Source: Pseudalkalibacillus hwajinpoensis (GTDB taxonomy: Bacteria > Bacillota > Bacilli > Bacillales > Guptibacillaceae). From it: DNA of 64,000 nucleotides. The notes below the pieces were generated by a model. That model saw only the letters and a list, made by a program, of their open reading frames with translations, was not told the origin of the DNA and did no database searches. Location: the NCBI RefSeq assembly GCF_015234585.1, contig NZ_JADFCM010000001.1, positions 186,001 through 250,000 of the forward strand. The letters run 5' to 3'. Below are positions 45,021 to 53,407 of the stretch, piece by piece; position 1 is the first letter of the stretch; each line of letters starts with the position of its first letter. The position numbers were made by a program, and so were the translations under genes.

Positions 45021-45047
45021 AAGATCTGCCCTGAATGGGCAGATCTT
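45021..45047. terminator. Terminator palindrome, right copy of the 27-bp direct repeat
   Basis: It is identical to 43415-43441. It now ends the purine permease gene; before insertion one copy would have served both convergent genes. Confidence 0.92.
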
Positions 45048-45051
45048 TTAG

Positions 45052-46368
45052 TTAAGCATGTGGTAGGAAAGCGAGCTGATAGAAGAATAACACAGCGAAA
45101 AGATAAAGAAGCGGATGAACCTCACGCCATTTCCCTTTTACGATCTTTAAAATGGGGTACGTAATAAACCCAAGCGCGATTCCTGTAGCAATACTTGCCG
45201 TAAGTGGCATTGTGAGAATGATCAAGAAGGCAGGAAACGCCTCATCAAATTCACTCCAATCAATTTTACCAACGGCGCCAATCATTAAGCTTCCGACGAT
45301 GATAAGAGTGGGAGCTGTGATGGCGGAAAGTCCAGATAGAGAACCGACAAGTGGTCCAAAGAAAGCTGAGACGATAAAGAGTACAGAAACGACGACTGAT
45401 GTTAAACCAGTTCGCCCGCCGGCAGCAACACCAGCAGAGGATTCAAGGTAAGCACTAGTTGGGCTTGTTCCAAAGATCGCTCCGACAGTTGTTCCGATCG
45501 AGTCAGCAAGAAGTGCCTGACGTGCACGTGGCATTTTCTTTCCTTTCATCAAACCAGCCTGTTCTGCCACACCGACCATTGTGCCCGTCGTATCAAAGAG
45601 TGTGACGAGTAGGAATGAGAAGACAACGGCATATAATCCGTATTCAATCATATCCTTAATGGCCTGAAGTGGACTTCCGAAGATGAAAAGTTCGGGAGCA
45701 GAAGGTGCTTGCATGAAGCCTTCCTTAAATTCAAGCTGTCCTGTAAAAATAGCAATGATAGCCGTGATGATCATTCCGAAGAAGAGTGCACCTGGAACAT
45801 TTCGGGCCATCAGAATAAGTGTAATCATAAGTCCAACAAGCGCTAGAAGAACTTCAGGGGAATGAAGATTTCCTAGACCAACAAGGTTCTCTTCATCTGC
45901 GACGATAATTCCTGTCATGCGAAGTCCGATAAACGCGATGAAAAGTCCGATACCTGCTGTAATACCAAGCTTCAAATTCGTAGGAATGGCTTCGATAAGC
46001 TTTTCACGAAACGGTGTTAATGAAAGAATAATGAACAGTAGTCCGGCAATAAATACGGCACCAAAGGCAACTTGGTAGGATACGCCTGCTTGTCCACCTA
46101 CAACGGAGAACGCAAAGTAGGCGTTCAGGCCCATACCGGGAGCGATCGCGATTGGATAATTCGCGAAAAGTCCCATCCAGAGTGTTCCAACAACAGCTGC
46201 AATAATCGTGGCGATAAAGACGGTATCGAATGGCACACCTGTTGAAGATAGTATAATTGGGTTAACTATTACAATATATACCATTGTCAGGAAAGTCGTT
46301 AATCCTGCAAGGAATTCTGTTTTAACGTTAGTTCCATTTTCTTTTAACCGGAAAAAGGAGTTAAACAT
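45052..46368 (-). CDS. NCS2/AzgA-family guanine-hypoxanthine permease (PbuG/PbuO type)
   Basis: The 438-residue transporter has about 12-14 membrane segments and the AzgA signatures AGLTTFLTMVYIVIVNPIIL, APGMGLNAYFAF, LLVTLFDTTGTMVGVAEQAG and GTSPTSAYLESSAGVAAGGRTGLTSVVV. It imports hypoxanthine, guanine or adenine with H+. ATG 46368 follows GGAGGT. A sigma-A promoter with an overlapping dyad lies upstream; PbuG and PbuO cannot be told apart here. Confidence 0.9.
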   Translation of the reverse strand: MFNSFFRLKENGTNVKTEFLAGLTTFLTMVYIVIVNPIILSSTGVPFDTVFIATIIAAVVGTLWMGLFANYPIAIAPGMGLNAYFAFSVVGGQAGVSYQVAFGAVFIAGLLFIILSLTPFREKLIEAIPTNLKLGITAGIGLFIAFIGLRMTGIIVADEENLVGLGNLHSPEVLLALVGLMITLILMARNVPGALFFGMIITAIIAIFTGQLEFKEGFMQAPSAPELFIFGSPLQAIKDMIEYGLYAVVFSFLLVTLFDTTGTMVGVAEQAGLMKGKKMPRARQALLADSIGTTVGAIFGTSPTSAYLESSAGVAAGGRTGLTSVVVSVLFIVSAFFGPLVGSLSGLSAITAPTLIIVGSLMIGAVGKIDWSEFDEAFPAFLIILTMPLTASIATGIALGFITYPILKIVKGKWREVHPLLYLFAVLFFYQLAFLPHA

Positions 46369-46385
46369 GATAATACCTCCATTAA

Positions 46386-46442
46386 ATACGAACGTTTTTT
46401 AAACACAAATACTATAATATTCGTAATAAAGCTGTTTGACAA
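46386..46442 (-). promoter_or_regulatory. Promoter and dyad operator of the purine permease
   Basis: On the minus strand TTGTCA (46442-46437) and TATTAT (46419-46414) are exactly 17 bases apart. ACGAAYRTT-like half-sites lie inverted at 46386-46396 and 46417-46427, the second overlapping the -10. They resemble PurR PurBox cores (CGAAC), though spacing is two bases longer than the usual arrangement. Confidence 0.55.
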
Positions 46443-46554
46443 GGGGTAATCTAAAATAGTTGATGATAAAGGTGTGAATGGCTGTCGGATGAATACACTA
46501 GTTCAATTGTGATAAAATGATAGCGGACAATTGTGAATGAAGGAGGTACAAAGA

Positions 46555-47082
46555 ATGGCAAATGAAGAAGAACAAAAACCAAAAAAGAAGCCTTCAACAG
46601 GTTTTAATATTTTAAGTGGGGACTCCACAGATGGACACGGCGGTTACGGAGTAGGAACGATTAACCTCGATAACGTTTCCCCTGTGATTATCGATCCGAC
46701 AACGGATGAAATTTATGTTGATGTTGGCGCATTGCATGCACGTAGTGCCCTTGAGAAACGGAAGAAGCTCGTTAAGACGCGTGAAGAAGTACCTGATGGC
46801 CATACTGCTTGGATCGTATGGGTTACCCTTCAACGAAGTGAAGAAGGTCCTTTCTATTATGGCATTGGTGCCTGTGAATTCTTCTTAAATGCCGAAGCGA
46901 AGCGGGCATGGAAAAGCATGCCAGAGCATGTGAATAATATGGATAAATCCATGAAAGGTAAAGTGATCGTGGACCATATGGATGACAAATCCAAGAAAAT
47001 GCTTCGTGAGTATTTGATTGAGTTCGATAAAGACGTCTATGAGCGTTCAAGTGATGACGTGAAATTAGGACTTCAAGACTAA
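46555..47082 (+). CDS. ywhD: YwhD family protein
   Basis: The 175-residue protein has a short charged N-terminus and the conserved GFNILSGDSTDGHGGYGVGTINLDNVSPVI typical of YwhD (about 172 residues). Its function is unknown. ATG 46555 follows AAGGAGGT; the ATG at 46537 lies before that site. The order ywhD-pbpG-speE-speB is that of B. subtilis, with two extra genes here. Confidence 0.92.
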   Translation: MANEEEQKPKKKPSTGFNILSGDSTDGHGGYGVGTINLDNVSPVIIDPTTDEIYVDVGALHARSALEKRKKLVKTREEVPDGHTAWIVWVTLQRSEEGPFYYGIGACEFFLNAEAKRAWKSMPEHVNNMDKSMKGKVIVDHMDDKSKKMLREYLIEFDKDVYERSSDDVKLGLQD

Positions 47083-47182
47083 CTTTCATATCGTTTTCTG
47101 ACTAATTGATAAAATCACTTGAGGTTTCCTAAAACTGAGCGTAAACTTATGTATACGCAACACATATAGCTAGGACCCAAAG

Positions 47183-47208
47183 CAGCCCGGGGAATCTTCC
47201 CCGGGCTG
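47183..47208 (+). terminator. Terminator after ywhD
   Basis: CAGCCCGGGGA pairs with TCCCCGGGCTG; the T-run after it is short (TTCTGGTTG), so termination may be partial. Confidence 0.75.
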
Positions 47209-47278
47209 TTCTGGTTGTCTCCGAAAATGAAGTGAGCGCTTCCATGTTATACTCTTATATGTAGAAAGGGTGAGCTAA

Positions 47279-47524
47279 ATGTGGAATCAAATCCCTCGTG
47301 AGAAAAAGAAAGAGCTTATTGAGCGCATTCAATCATATTTCTATGATGAACGTGATGAAGAAATAGGTGAGCTCGCAGCAGAGAATTTTCTCCATTTTGT
47401 TATGGCAGAGATCGGGCCAACTCTATACAATGCCGGTATTTCAGATGCAATTGGCATGACAGAGCAGAAGTGGATGAGTATTGAGCAAGACCTTGAAGCA
47501 TTAAAGAAAGCAGATCCAAAATAA
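47279..47524 (+). CDS. DUF2164 family protein
   Basis: The 81-residue helical, acidic protein with IPREKKKELIERIQSYFYDERDEEIGELAAENFLHFVMAEIGPTLYNAGISDA (seen in parts) belongs to DUF2164. Function is unknown. It starts at ATG 47279 behind AAAGGGTGAG and is a single-gene unit ending at a bidirectional terminator. Confidence 0.85.
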   Translation: MWNQIPREKKKELIERIQSYFYDERDEEIGELAAENFLHFVMAEIGPTLYNAGISDAIGMTEQKWMSIEQDLEALKKADPK

Positions 47525-47534
47525 AGGGCTAATC

Positions 47535-47562
47535 AAAAGACGGATGTACACATCCGTCTTTT
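47535..47562. terminator. Bidirectional terminator between the DUF2164 gene and pbpG
   Basis: GACGGATG (47539-47546) pairs with CATCCGTC (47551-47558), with A- and T-runs at the two ends. Confidence 0.9.
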
Positions 47563-49620
47563 TTAACGGACCCATTGGAAGAAACGCTCCAAAAGTCCTT
47601 TCTGTTCATTTTCTTTTCCATTAGGGACCGTTCCGGGATGATCTTCACAAAGGTGAGTTGGTTCGGTTCCTTCTATATAATAAGTTAAGCGTTTCACAGG
47701 ACAGTTTTCAGTAGCGATTAAACCTGTTTGCGCATCAATTTCGACACCGACAACATTTTCAGGCTCCTCAAAATCGGTCGCTTTTTCTTCCGCCAGTGCA
47801 TCCTCAATGAAATTCACCCAAATTTTCTTCGTATACGAACCATCGTTTCGATGATTTAGCTTCTCTCCTTTGTCATAACCAACCCAGACGGCCGCTGTTA
47901 ACTGAGGTGTAAATCCAACCATCCAGCTATCAGTTGAAGTAGAACCTGTTTTAGCGGCAGCTGGACGTGTTAATAGATGATCAACGCCTGAGCCTGTTAC
48001 GCGTGTATAATCATTTAAGGATTCATCGAAAACACCCGTCATCATGCTTGTTGTGACAAAGGCAGCATCAGGATCCAATACAAGTTCAGATTCAGATTTG
48101 TGTTCGTAGATGACCTTTCCATCTCGATCCGTGACTTTTTCAATATAATAAGGTGAGACACCATATCCACCGTTTGCAAGCATACTATAGGCTTCCGTCA
48201 TTTCCATCATGCCTACGGGCTTAGTGCCGAGAGCTAATGAGGGAATAGCAGACAGCTTACTTGTAATGCCGAATGATTTGGCTGTATTCACGAGCGTTTT
48301 TTCTTCTAGAAACATGTGTGTTTTCACAGCGACTATATTATCTGAAAGGGCAAGTGCCTGTGCGAGTGTGATTTCATCATTCGCGTAAACATCCCCATAA
48401 TTATGCGGTGAGTAGGTTTTGCGTTCATTATCATAGTAAAAAGTTGTAGGTTCACTACGAATAAGCGTAGACGGCGTAAAGCCATTTTTGATTGCGGCAT
48501 AATATAGCAGCGGCTTAAACGTCGATCCTGGTGTCCTTTTGGCCATCGTTGCTCGGTTGAATTTACTTTCTGTATAATCGCGGCCACCAATCATCACTTT
48601 TACAGCTCCTGATGTAGGCTCCATCGCTACGAGAGCAGCTTGTATGTCGCTTTTTTTATCAATACTTGATTCTACCCATTTTTCGGCAGCATTTTGCATT
48701 GATGTATCAAGCGTAGTATAAACGTGTAATCCTCCTTGCTCAATAACACGTTCATCAAGTGAAAGTACGGACTTTAATTGCTTCTTAACCTCTTGTGCAA
48801 AATATGGAGCAATTTCAGGCTTAGTATCTTCTGTAAAGGTTTCTAGAGCCATCTGTTCCATTTCTGCCTGGTTTGCTTCTGATTCGGTTAGAGCATGATT
48901 TGTTACCATCGCTTGAAGGACTGTGCTTTGTCGTTCCTCTGCTCTTTCTGCATCAGCATATGGAGAGTAATAACCTGGTCCTTTTGGAATGCCGGCGAGC
49001 ATGGCAGATTCAGCAACCGAAAGATCCTCAGCTTTTTTTCCGAAGTACGTTCTTGCGGCTGATTCTATTCCGTATGATCCGTGACCATAATAAATCGTAT
49101 TTAAATATCCTTCTAGAATATCTTCCTTTGAATAATGAACTTCAAGTCGATAAGCATAGAAAGCTTCTGCGATTTTTCGTGTCCACGTTTTATCATGTTC
49201 CAAAAATAGATTACGGGCGTATTGCTGCGTAATCGTACTTGCTCCTTGAACCTTCGCCATCGCTTTTATATCAGCGAGAATAGCCCCGCCAATCCGTTTG
49301 AAATCAAAGCCCATATGATCATAAAAATGCCGATCTTCAATGGCAATCGTGGCATCTATGACATGAGGAGAAATGTGATCAAGGTCAACCCAGTAGCGAT
49401 TCTGACCGTCTTTATTACTCTCGCTAATCACATTTTCCTTATGATCATAATAAATCGTTGTTTGCGGTACTTGAAGCTCAGGAGCTCCCATGAAAACAGT
49501 TAGCAAATAGAGCGATCCAGCGGATAGCCCGATTATTACAATACATATCATCATTAGCCTACTTAGAAGCATTGTCCAACGCTTCCAATAATGGAATCGC
49601 TCAATTCTGAGCCATTTCAT
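47563..49620 (-). CDS. pbpG: PbpG class A penicillin-binding protein (sporulation)
   Basis: The 685-residue protein has an N-terminal membrane helix, a glycosyltransferase domain with the catalytic Glu in IEDRHFYDHMGFD and QGASTITQQYARNLFL, and a transpeptidase domain with GSTFK (SxxK), SDN and AKTGSTST (KTG). It polymerises and cross-links spore-wall peptidoglycan. Length and neighbours match B. subtilis PbpG (691). ATG 49620 is seven bases after GGGGGTG. A sigma-F-like promoter lies upstream. Confidence 0.93.
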   Translation of the reverse strand: MKWLRIERFHYWKRWTMLLSRLMMICIVIIGLSAGSLYLLTVFMGAPELQVPQTTIYYDHKENVISESNKDGQNRYWVDLDHISPHVIDATIAIEDRHFYDHMGFDFKRIGGAILADIKAMAKVQGASTITQQYARNLFLEHDKTWTRKIAEAFYAYRLEVHYSKEDILEGYLNTIYYGHGSYGIESAARTYFGKKAEDLSVAESAMLAGIPKGPGYYSPYADAERAEERQSTVLQAMVTNHALTESEANQAEMEQMALETFTEDTKPEIAPYFAQEVKKQLKSVLSLDERVIEQGGLHVYTTLDTSMQNAAEKWVESSIDKKSDIQAALVAMEPTSGAVKVMIGGRDYTESKFNRATMAKRTPGSTFKPLLYYAAIKNGFTPSTLIRSEPTTFYYDNERKTYSPHNYGDVYANDEITLAQALALSDNIVAVKTHMFLEEKTLVNTAKSFGITSKLSAIPSLALGTKPVGMMEMTEAYSMLANGGYGVSPYYIEKVTDRDGKVIYEHKSESELVLDPDAAFVTTSMMTGVFDESLNDYTRVTGSGVDHLLTRPAAAKTGSTSTDSWMVGFTPQLTAAVWVGYDKGEKLNHRNDGSYTKKIWVNFIEDALAEEKATDFEEPENVVGVEIDAQTGLIATENCPVKRLTYYIEGTEPTHLCEDHPGTVPNGKENEQKGLLERFFQWVR

Positions 49621-49648
49621 GTGGTTCACCCCCACATCATCTTAAATC

Positions 49649-49678
49649 TAGTATGTGACAATCTAGAAACTCTTAAAC
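49649..49678 (-). promoter_or_regulatory. Possible sigma-F-type promoter of pbpG
   Basis: On the minus strand GTTTA (49678-49674) and ACATACTA (within 49658-49649) are 15 bases apart, which partly fits forespore sigma-F/G consensus. The match is incomplete; known sigma-F control of pbpG supports it. Confidence 0.35.
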
Positions 49679-49829
49679 ACGTTTCTCTTCGGTAATTGTC
49701 CTTTTTATCCCACGCGGATAGGCTAGATTGGGCGAATGCGTTTCTTCAGATGAACAAGGGAAAATATTTGTCCAGCTTTTGAATAGGATGAACTATAATG
49801 AATGTTACTGAGAGCAGGGAGAGAAGAGT

Positions 49830-50612
49830 ATGGAGATGATGATTGCGATTATCCTTGGAATTGTAGAAGGGATAACGGAATTTCTGCCCGTTTCATCTAC
49901 AGGTCATTTGATTTTAACGGGATATTGGCTTGGTTTTATTGGTGAACGGGCAAAAACATTTGAGATTGTGATTCAGCTTGGCTCTATTTTAGCTGTGGTC
50001 GTGATGTATCGGCATCGATTTGCGGATTTATTATCACCAAATAGCGAGAGAAAAGGATTAACCCTGATTCATCTTATGTTTGGAATGATTCCAGCTGTCG
50101 TAGCAGGATTTCTTCTTCATGGCTTTATTAAAAGTTATCTTTTCTCCCCTTACACGGTTGTGATCGGACTTGTGATTGGTGGCGTGTTAATGATCGTAGC
50201 TGACTTGAAAAAGGGGGCGCCAATTAGCTCGAGCCTGGATGAATTAACATGGAAGCAGGCTTTTTCTATTGGAGTATTTCAATGTCTTGCTCTCTGGCCT
50301 GGATTTTCAAGGTCAGGTGCAACGATTTCAGGTGGCGTCTTGCTCGGAACAACGCATAAAACAGCTGCTGAATTTTCATTTATTCTAGCTGTACCAATGA
50401 TGGTGGCGGCGAGTGGATATGATTTATTGCAAAGTTATCAGTATTTATCTGTATCCGACATTCCTGTGTTCCTAACAGGCTTTTTAACAGCGTTTTTGGT
50501 GGCGCTTTTGGCTATTGTAACATTTATTAAATTCATTGAACGCGTCCGTCTCATCCCTTTTGCGATTTACCGATTTGTGCTTGCTTTTTTTGTTTGGATG
50601 ATTTTATTTTAG
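49830..50612 (+). CDS. uppP: Undecaprenyl-diphosphatase UppP (BacA)
   Basis: The 260-residue membrane protein has the BacA signatures [21 protein letters not shown] and [18 protein letters not shown]; about seven membrane helices are visible. It dephosphorylates undecaprenyl diphosphate so the lipid carrier of wall synthesis is recycled, and confers some bacitracin resistance. It stands next to pbpG but on the other strand. ATG 49830 follows GGGAGAG. Confidence 0.95.
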   Translation: MEMMIAIILGIVEGITEFLPVSSTGHLILTGYWLGFIGERAKTFEIVIQLGSILAVVVMYRHRFADLLSPNSERKGLTLIHLMFGMIPAVVAGFLLHGFIKSYLFSPYTVVIGLVIGGVLMIVADLKKGAPISSSLDELTWKQAFSIGVFQCLALWPGFSRSGATISGGVLLGTTHKTAAEFSFILAVPMMVAASGYDLLQSYQYLSVSDIPVFLTGFLTAFLVALLAIVTFIKFIERVRLIPFAIYRFVLAFFVWMILF

Positions 50613-50674
50613 TGTTAATAGAGTTGTTCACTTAAATAACTTTTTGAACCGACAGTTGAAAGTATAAAATTCTC

Positions 50675-50702
50675 TTGCTTTTTACACAGAGTCGACTATA
50701 CT
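50675..50702 (+). promoter_or_regulatory. Sigma-A promoter of speE-speB
   Basis: TTGCTT (50675-50680) and TATACT (50697-50702) are 16 bases apart, leaving a leader of about 110 bases before speE. Confidence 0.55.
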
Positions 50703-50737
50703 TTTCTTGTACTTTAAGAATGCTTAGATACATTTTT

Positions 50738-50796
50738 TTGCTACATACTAATGGTGTTTGGACCTATGTGGTTCGGGAACGGACTTAGTGTAGCAA
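50738..50796 (+). promoter_or_regulatory. Structured leader element before speE
   Basis: TTGCTACA at 50738-50745 pairs with TGTAGCAA at 50789-50796, extended by CTAA/TTAG after a two-base bulge. Inside is GTTC-GG-GAAC-like and GGACC/GGTTC pairing. The element ends eight bases before the AGGAG ribosome site. I do not recognise a known riboswitch. Confidence 0.5.
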
Positions 50797-50817
50797 TGAC
50801 ATAGAGGAGTGGTTTAC

Positions 50818-51645
50818 ATGGAATTATGGTACACAGAGAAACAAACGGAACGCTTCGGCATTACGGCGAAAATTAAGCAGACGCTGCATACGGAACAAAC
50901 GGACTTTCAGCGTCTTGATATGATTGAAACAGAAGAATTCGGTAACATGCTCGTACTCGACGGTATGGTTATGACAACGGAGAAGGATGAGTTTGTTTAC
51001 CATGAGATGGTCGCACACGTGCCCCTTTTCACACATCCAAACCCGAAACACGTACTTGTTGTTGGTGGCGGTGATGGAGGCGTTATTCGTGAAGTATTGA
51101 AGCATCCGTCTGTTGAAAAAGCAACGCTTGTTGAAATCGATGGCAAAGTGATCGAGTATTCGAAAAAGTACTTACCTACTATCGCAGGAGCGCTAGATAA
51201 CGAGCGTGTTGAGGTCCTCGTTGATGATGGCTTTATGCATATCGCGAAAAGCGAAGGCGAGTATGACGTGATCATGGTTGATTCCACTGAGCCGGTAGGA
51301 CCAGCTGCAAAGCTTTTTGAACGTGGTTTCTATGAAGGTATTTCAAAAGCACTAAAAGAAGATGGTATTTTCGTTGCGCAGACGGACAACCCTTGGTTTA
51401 AAGCAGACTTAATTACGCAAGTATCAAAAGATGTAAGAGAAATCTTCCCGATTACGCGCGTATACACAGCGAACATTCCAACTTACCCGAGTGGCCTGTG
51501 GACGTTTACGATTGGATCTAAAAAGAATGATCCGCTTGAAGTACCTGAAAGTCGCTTCCACGAGATTGAGACAAAGTACTATACGAAAGAGCTTCACAAT
51601 GCTTGCTTCGCACTTCCGAAATTCGTACAGGACCTTGTAAAATGA
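50818..51645 (+). CDS. speE: Spermidine synthase
   Basis: The 275-residue aminopropyltransferase begins [18 protein letters not shown] and has [13 protein letters not shown] (decarboxylated-SAM site) and [10 protein letters not shown]. It makes spermidine from putrescine. Length equals B. subtilis SpeE (276). ATG 50818 follows AGGAG; GTG 50809 is in between and less likely. speB overlaps its stop, so agmatinase (putrescine supply) and SpeE are made together. Confidence 0.97.
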   Translation: MELWYTEKQTERFGITAKIKQTLHTEQTDFQRLDMIETEEFGNMLVLDGMVMTTEKDEFVYHEMVAHVPLFTHPNPKHVLVVGGGDGGVIREVLKHPSVEKATLVEIDGKVIEYSKKYLPTIAGALDNERVEVLVDDGFMHIAKSEGEYDVIMVDSTEPVGPAAKLFERGFYEGISKALKEDGIFVAQTDNPWFKADLITQVSKDVREIFPITRVYTANIPTYPSGLWTFTIGSKKNDPLEVPESRFHEIETKYYTKELHNACFALPKFVQDLVK

Positions 51646-52526
51646 GCATGAAATTCGATGAAGCTTATTCAGGTAACGTGTTTATTCTAAGTAACCCATC
51701 CTTCGACGAAAGTAATGTGGTTATCTATGGTATGCCAATGGACTGGACAGTTAGCTTTCGTCCCGGATCTCGCTTTGGGCCAGGACGCATTCGTGAGGCT
51801 TCATTAGGACTTGAAGAATATAGTCCTTATGCAGATCGTCATCTTGAAGAAATTCGTTATTTCGATGCAGGAGATATTCCACTTCCATTCGGTAATCCTC
51901 AGCGAAGCATTGATATGATTGAGGAATATCTTGATTCTTTGCTTGAAGCGGGAAAATTCCCACTTGGTATGGGTGGGGAGCACCTTGTAACGTGGCCCAT
52001 TCTAAAAGCTTTTCACAAAAAATACGATGATCTTGCTTTGATCCATATCGATGCACACGCGGATTTGCGTGAAGAGTATGAAGGAGAGGCTCTTTCTCAC
52101 TCCACACCTGTTCGTAAAATTTGTGGATTGATTGGTGCTGAGAACGTATACTCATTCGGCATTCGTTCTGGTATGCGTGAAGAGTTTCAATTCGCAAAAG
52201 AATCCGGTATGCACATGCACAAATTTGAAGTAGCAGAACCACTTGAAAAAGTCCTACCAACGCTTAAAGGACGCAATGTGTATGTAACGATTGATATCGA
52301 TGTTCTTGACCCTGCTCATGCGCCTGGGACAGGCACTGCTGAAGCAGGTGGGATCACATCCAAAGAGTTGCTTGAGGCGATCTCAGCCATTGCTGGTTCT
52401 GAAATAAACGTCGTTGGTGCGGATCTTGTTGAAGTTGCACCAGCTTATGACCCATCCGAACAAACGCCGATTGCGGCTAGTAAATTTATCCGTGAAATGC
52501 TTCTCGGCTGGACTCACAAAAAATAA
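51642..52526 (+). CDS. speB: Agmatinase
   Basis: The 294-residue ureohydrolase converts agmatine to putrescine and urea. Metal-binding motifs are GGEHL, DAHADL and [15 protein letters not shown]. It starts at ATG 51642 (overlapping the speE stop by four bases) or ATG 51648; the latter gives the B. subtilis-like MKFDEAYSG. Length matches SpeB (290). Confidence 0.97.
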   Translation: MSMKFDEAYSGNVFILSNPSFDESNVVIYGMPMDWTVSFRPGSRFGPGRIREASLGLEEYSPYADRHLEEIRYFDAGDIPLPFGNPQRSIDMIEEYLDSLLEAGKFPLGMGGEHLVTWPILKAFHKKYDDLALIHIDAHADLREEYEGEALSHSTPVRKICGLIGAENVYSFGIRSGMREEFQFAKESGMHMHKFEVAEPLEKVLPTLKGRNVYVTIDIDVLDPAHAPGTGTAEAGGITSKELLEAISAIAGSEINVVGADLVEVAPAYDPSEQTPIAASKFIREMLLGWTHKK

Positions 52527-52534
52527 TCCAGAGA

Positions 52535-52567
52535 GGCTGTATTCATTTTGAATACAGTCTTTTTTTG
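52535..52567 (+). terminator. Terminator after speB
   Basis: GGCTGTATTC pairs with GAATACAGTC (one G-T), followed by seven T residues. Confidence 0.92.
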
Positions 52568-52597
52568 TTTGGATGCTCTGTATGTTCCGTGCGCGAC

Positions 52598-52650
52598 TTT
52601 TAGCTTATTCGAGTGAAACCTTAGTTTCACACTGCATATATGAGCTAAAA
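52598..52650. repeat. Nested inverted repeat
   Basis: TTTTAGCTTAT (52598-52608) pairs with ATGAGCTAAAA (52640-52650) and encloses GTGAAAC-CTTA-GTTTCAC (52613-52630). It lies between the speB terminator and the 120-bp repeat; no coding potential is seen. Confidence 0.65.
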
Positions 52651-52670
52651 ATCAACACAGAAAATGAGCT

Positions 52671-52936
52671 GGGGTGGACAAGGCGCTGCCGCTTCTGATG
52701 ATCTAGCTTCAGCGCCTACCCCCTCGAGGTCTTAAGTCACCTCTCATTGTGACAAAGACCGTCACATTGAGAGCCACCTTAAGCTGGTCGGGGGTGGACA
52801 AGGCGCTGCCGCTTTTGATGATCTAGCTTCAGCGCCTACCCCCTCGAGGTCTTAAGTCATCTCTCATTGTGACAAAGACCGTCACATTGAGAGCCGCCTT
52901 AAGCTGGTCGGGGGTGGACAAGGCGCTGCCGCTTTT
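52671..52936. repeat. 120-bp tandem repeat, two full copies and a partial third
   Basis: Copies start GGGGTGGACAAGGCGCTGCC at 52671, 52791 and 52911; the third stops after about 26 bases. The two full copies differ at only a few bases. Each unit has an outer dyad (AGGCGCTG with CAGCGCCT, plus GGGGT with ACCCC) and a second long dyad around GTGAC-N7-GTCAC with CTCTCA/TGAGAG and TTAAG ends. The look is that of Bacillaceae intergenic structured repeats. Confidence 0.92.
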
Positions 52937-52978
52937 CTTATAATAAGAAAGTTAATGATTTAGTAAGGACGTGAAGTG

Positions 52979-53407
52979 ATGAGTGATCATCCGATTGAAA
53001 TAACCATTGATTCCCGTATCCAATCGGGAAAAGAAAAAGAATCTACAAACTATTCCGTGCAGGGAAACCTCGTTGAAAAGGGAGAGGCGCTTTATTTACG
53101 CTATGAAGAAAGCCTTGAGATTGGCAAGGTTTCAACTACTGTTAAAATAGATAAAGAGCAAGTGACCGTGATTCGAAGAGGGGCGCTATCGATGCGTCAG
53201 CAATTTGCGCCAGGACAAGTGTCAGAATCTCTATATAAAACGCCGTTCGGATCGATGCCGATGCAAATTCGGACGGAACGAATTGAGCAATTGGTGGACA
53301 AGGAGAAGCACAAAGGACGCCTAACGCTTCGCTATTTGCTTAACCTCGAGGAAGATGAAACGCAGCGACACGAACTGTCGCTAAGCTGGAAAGGAGCAAG
53401 TCAATGA
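52979..53407 (+). CDS. ywiB: YwiB (DUF1934) beta-barrel protein
   Basis: The 142-residue protein is mostly beta strands, with the DUF1934 features [21 protein letters not shown] and [10 protein letters not shown]. Its function is unknown; the fold is calycin-like. It overlaps argS by four bases, as in B. subtilis. ATG 52979 follows AAGGA; the GTG at 52976 is equally near. Confidence 0.9.
   Translation: MSDHPIEITIDSRIQSGKEKESTNYSVQGNLVEKGEALYLRYEESLEIGKVSTTVKIDKEQVTVIRRGALSMRQQFAPGQVSESLYKTPFGSMPMQIRTERIEQLVDKEKHKGRLTLRYLLNLEEDETQRHELSLSWKGASQ

Noticed and set aside
46369..46540. Purine riboswitch before the purine permease
   Set aside because: The conserved loop and P1 patterns of the purine class are not present, and the leader after the assigned promoter is too short.
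49768..49799. TTGTCC/TATAAT promoter for uppP
   Set aside because: The spacing is 20 bases, too long to assert.
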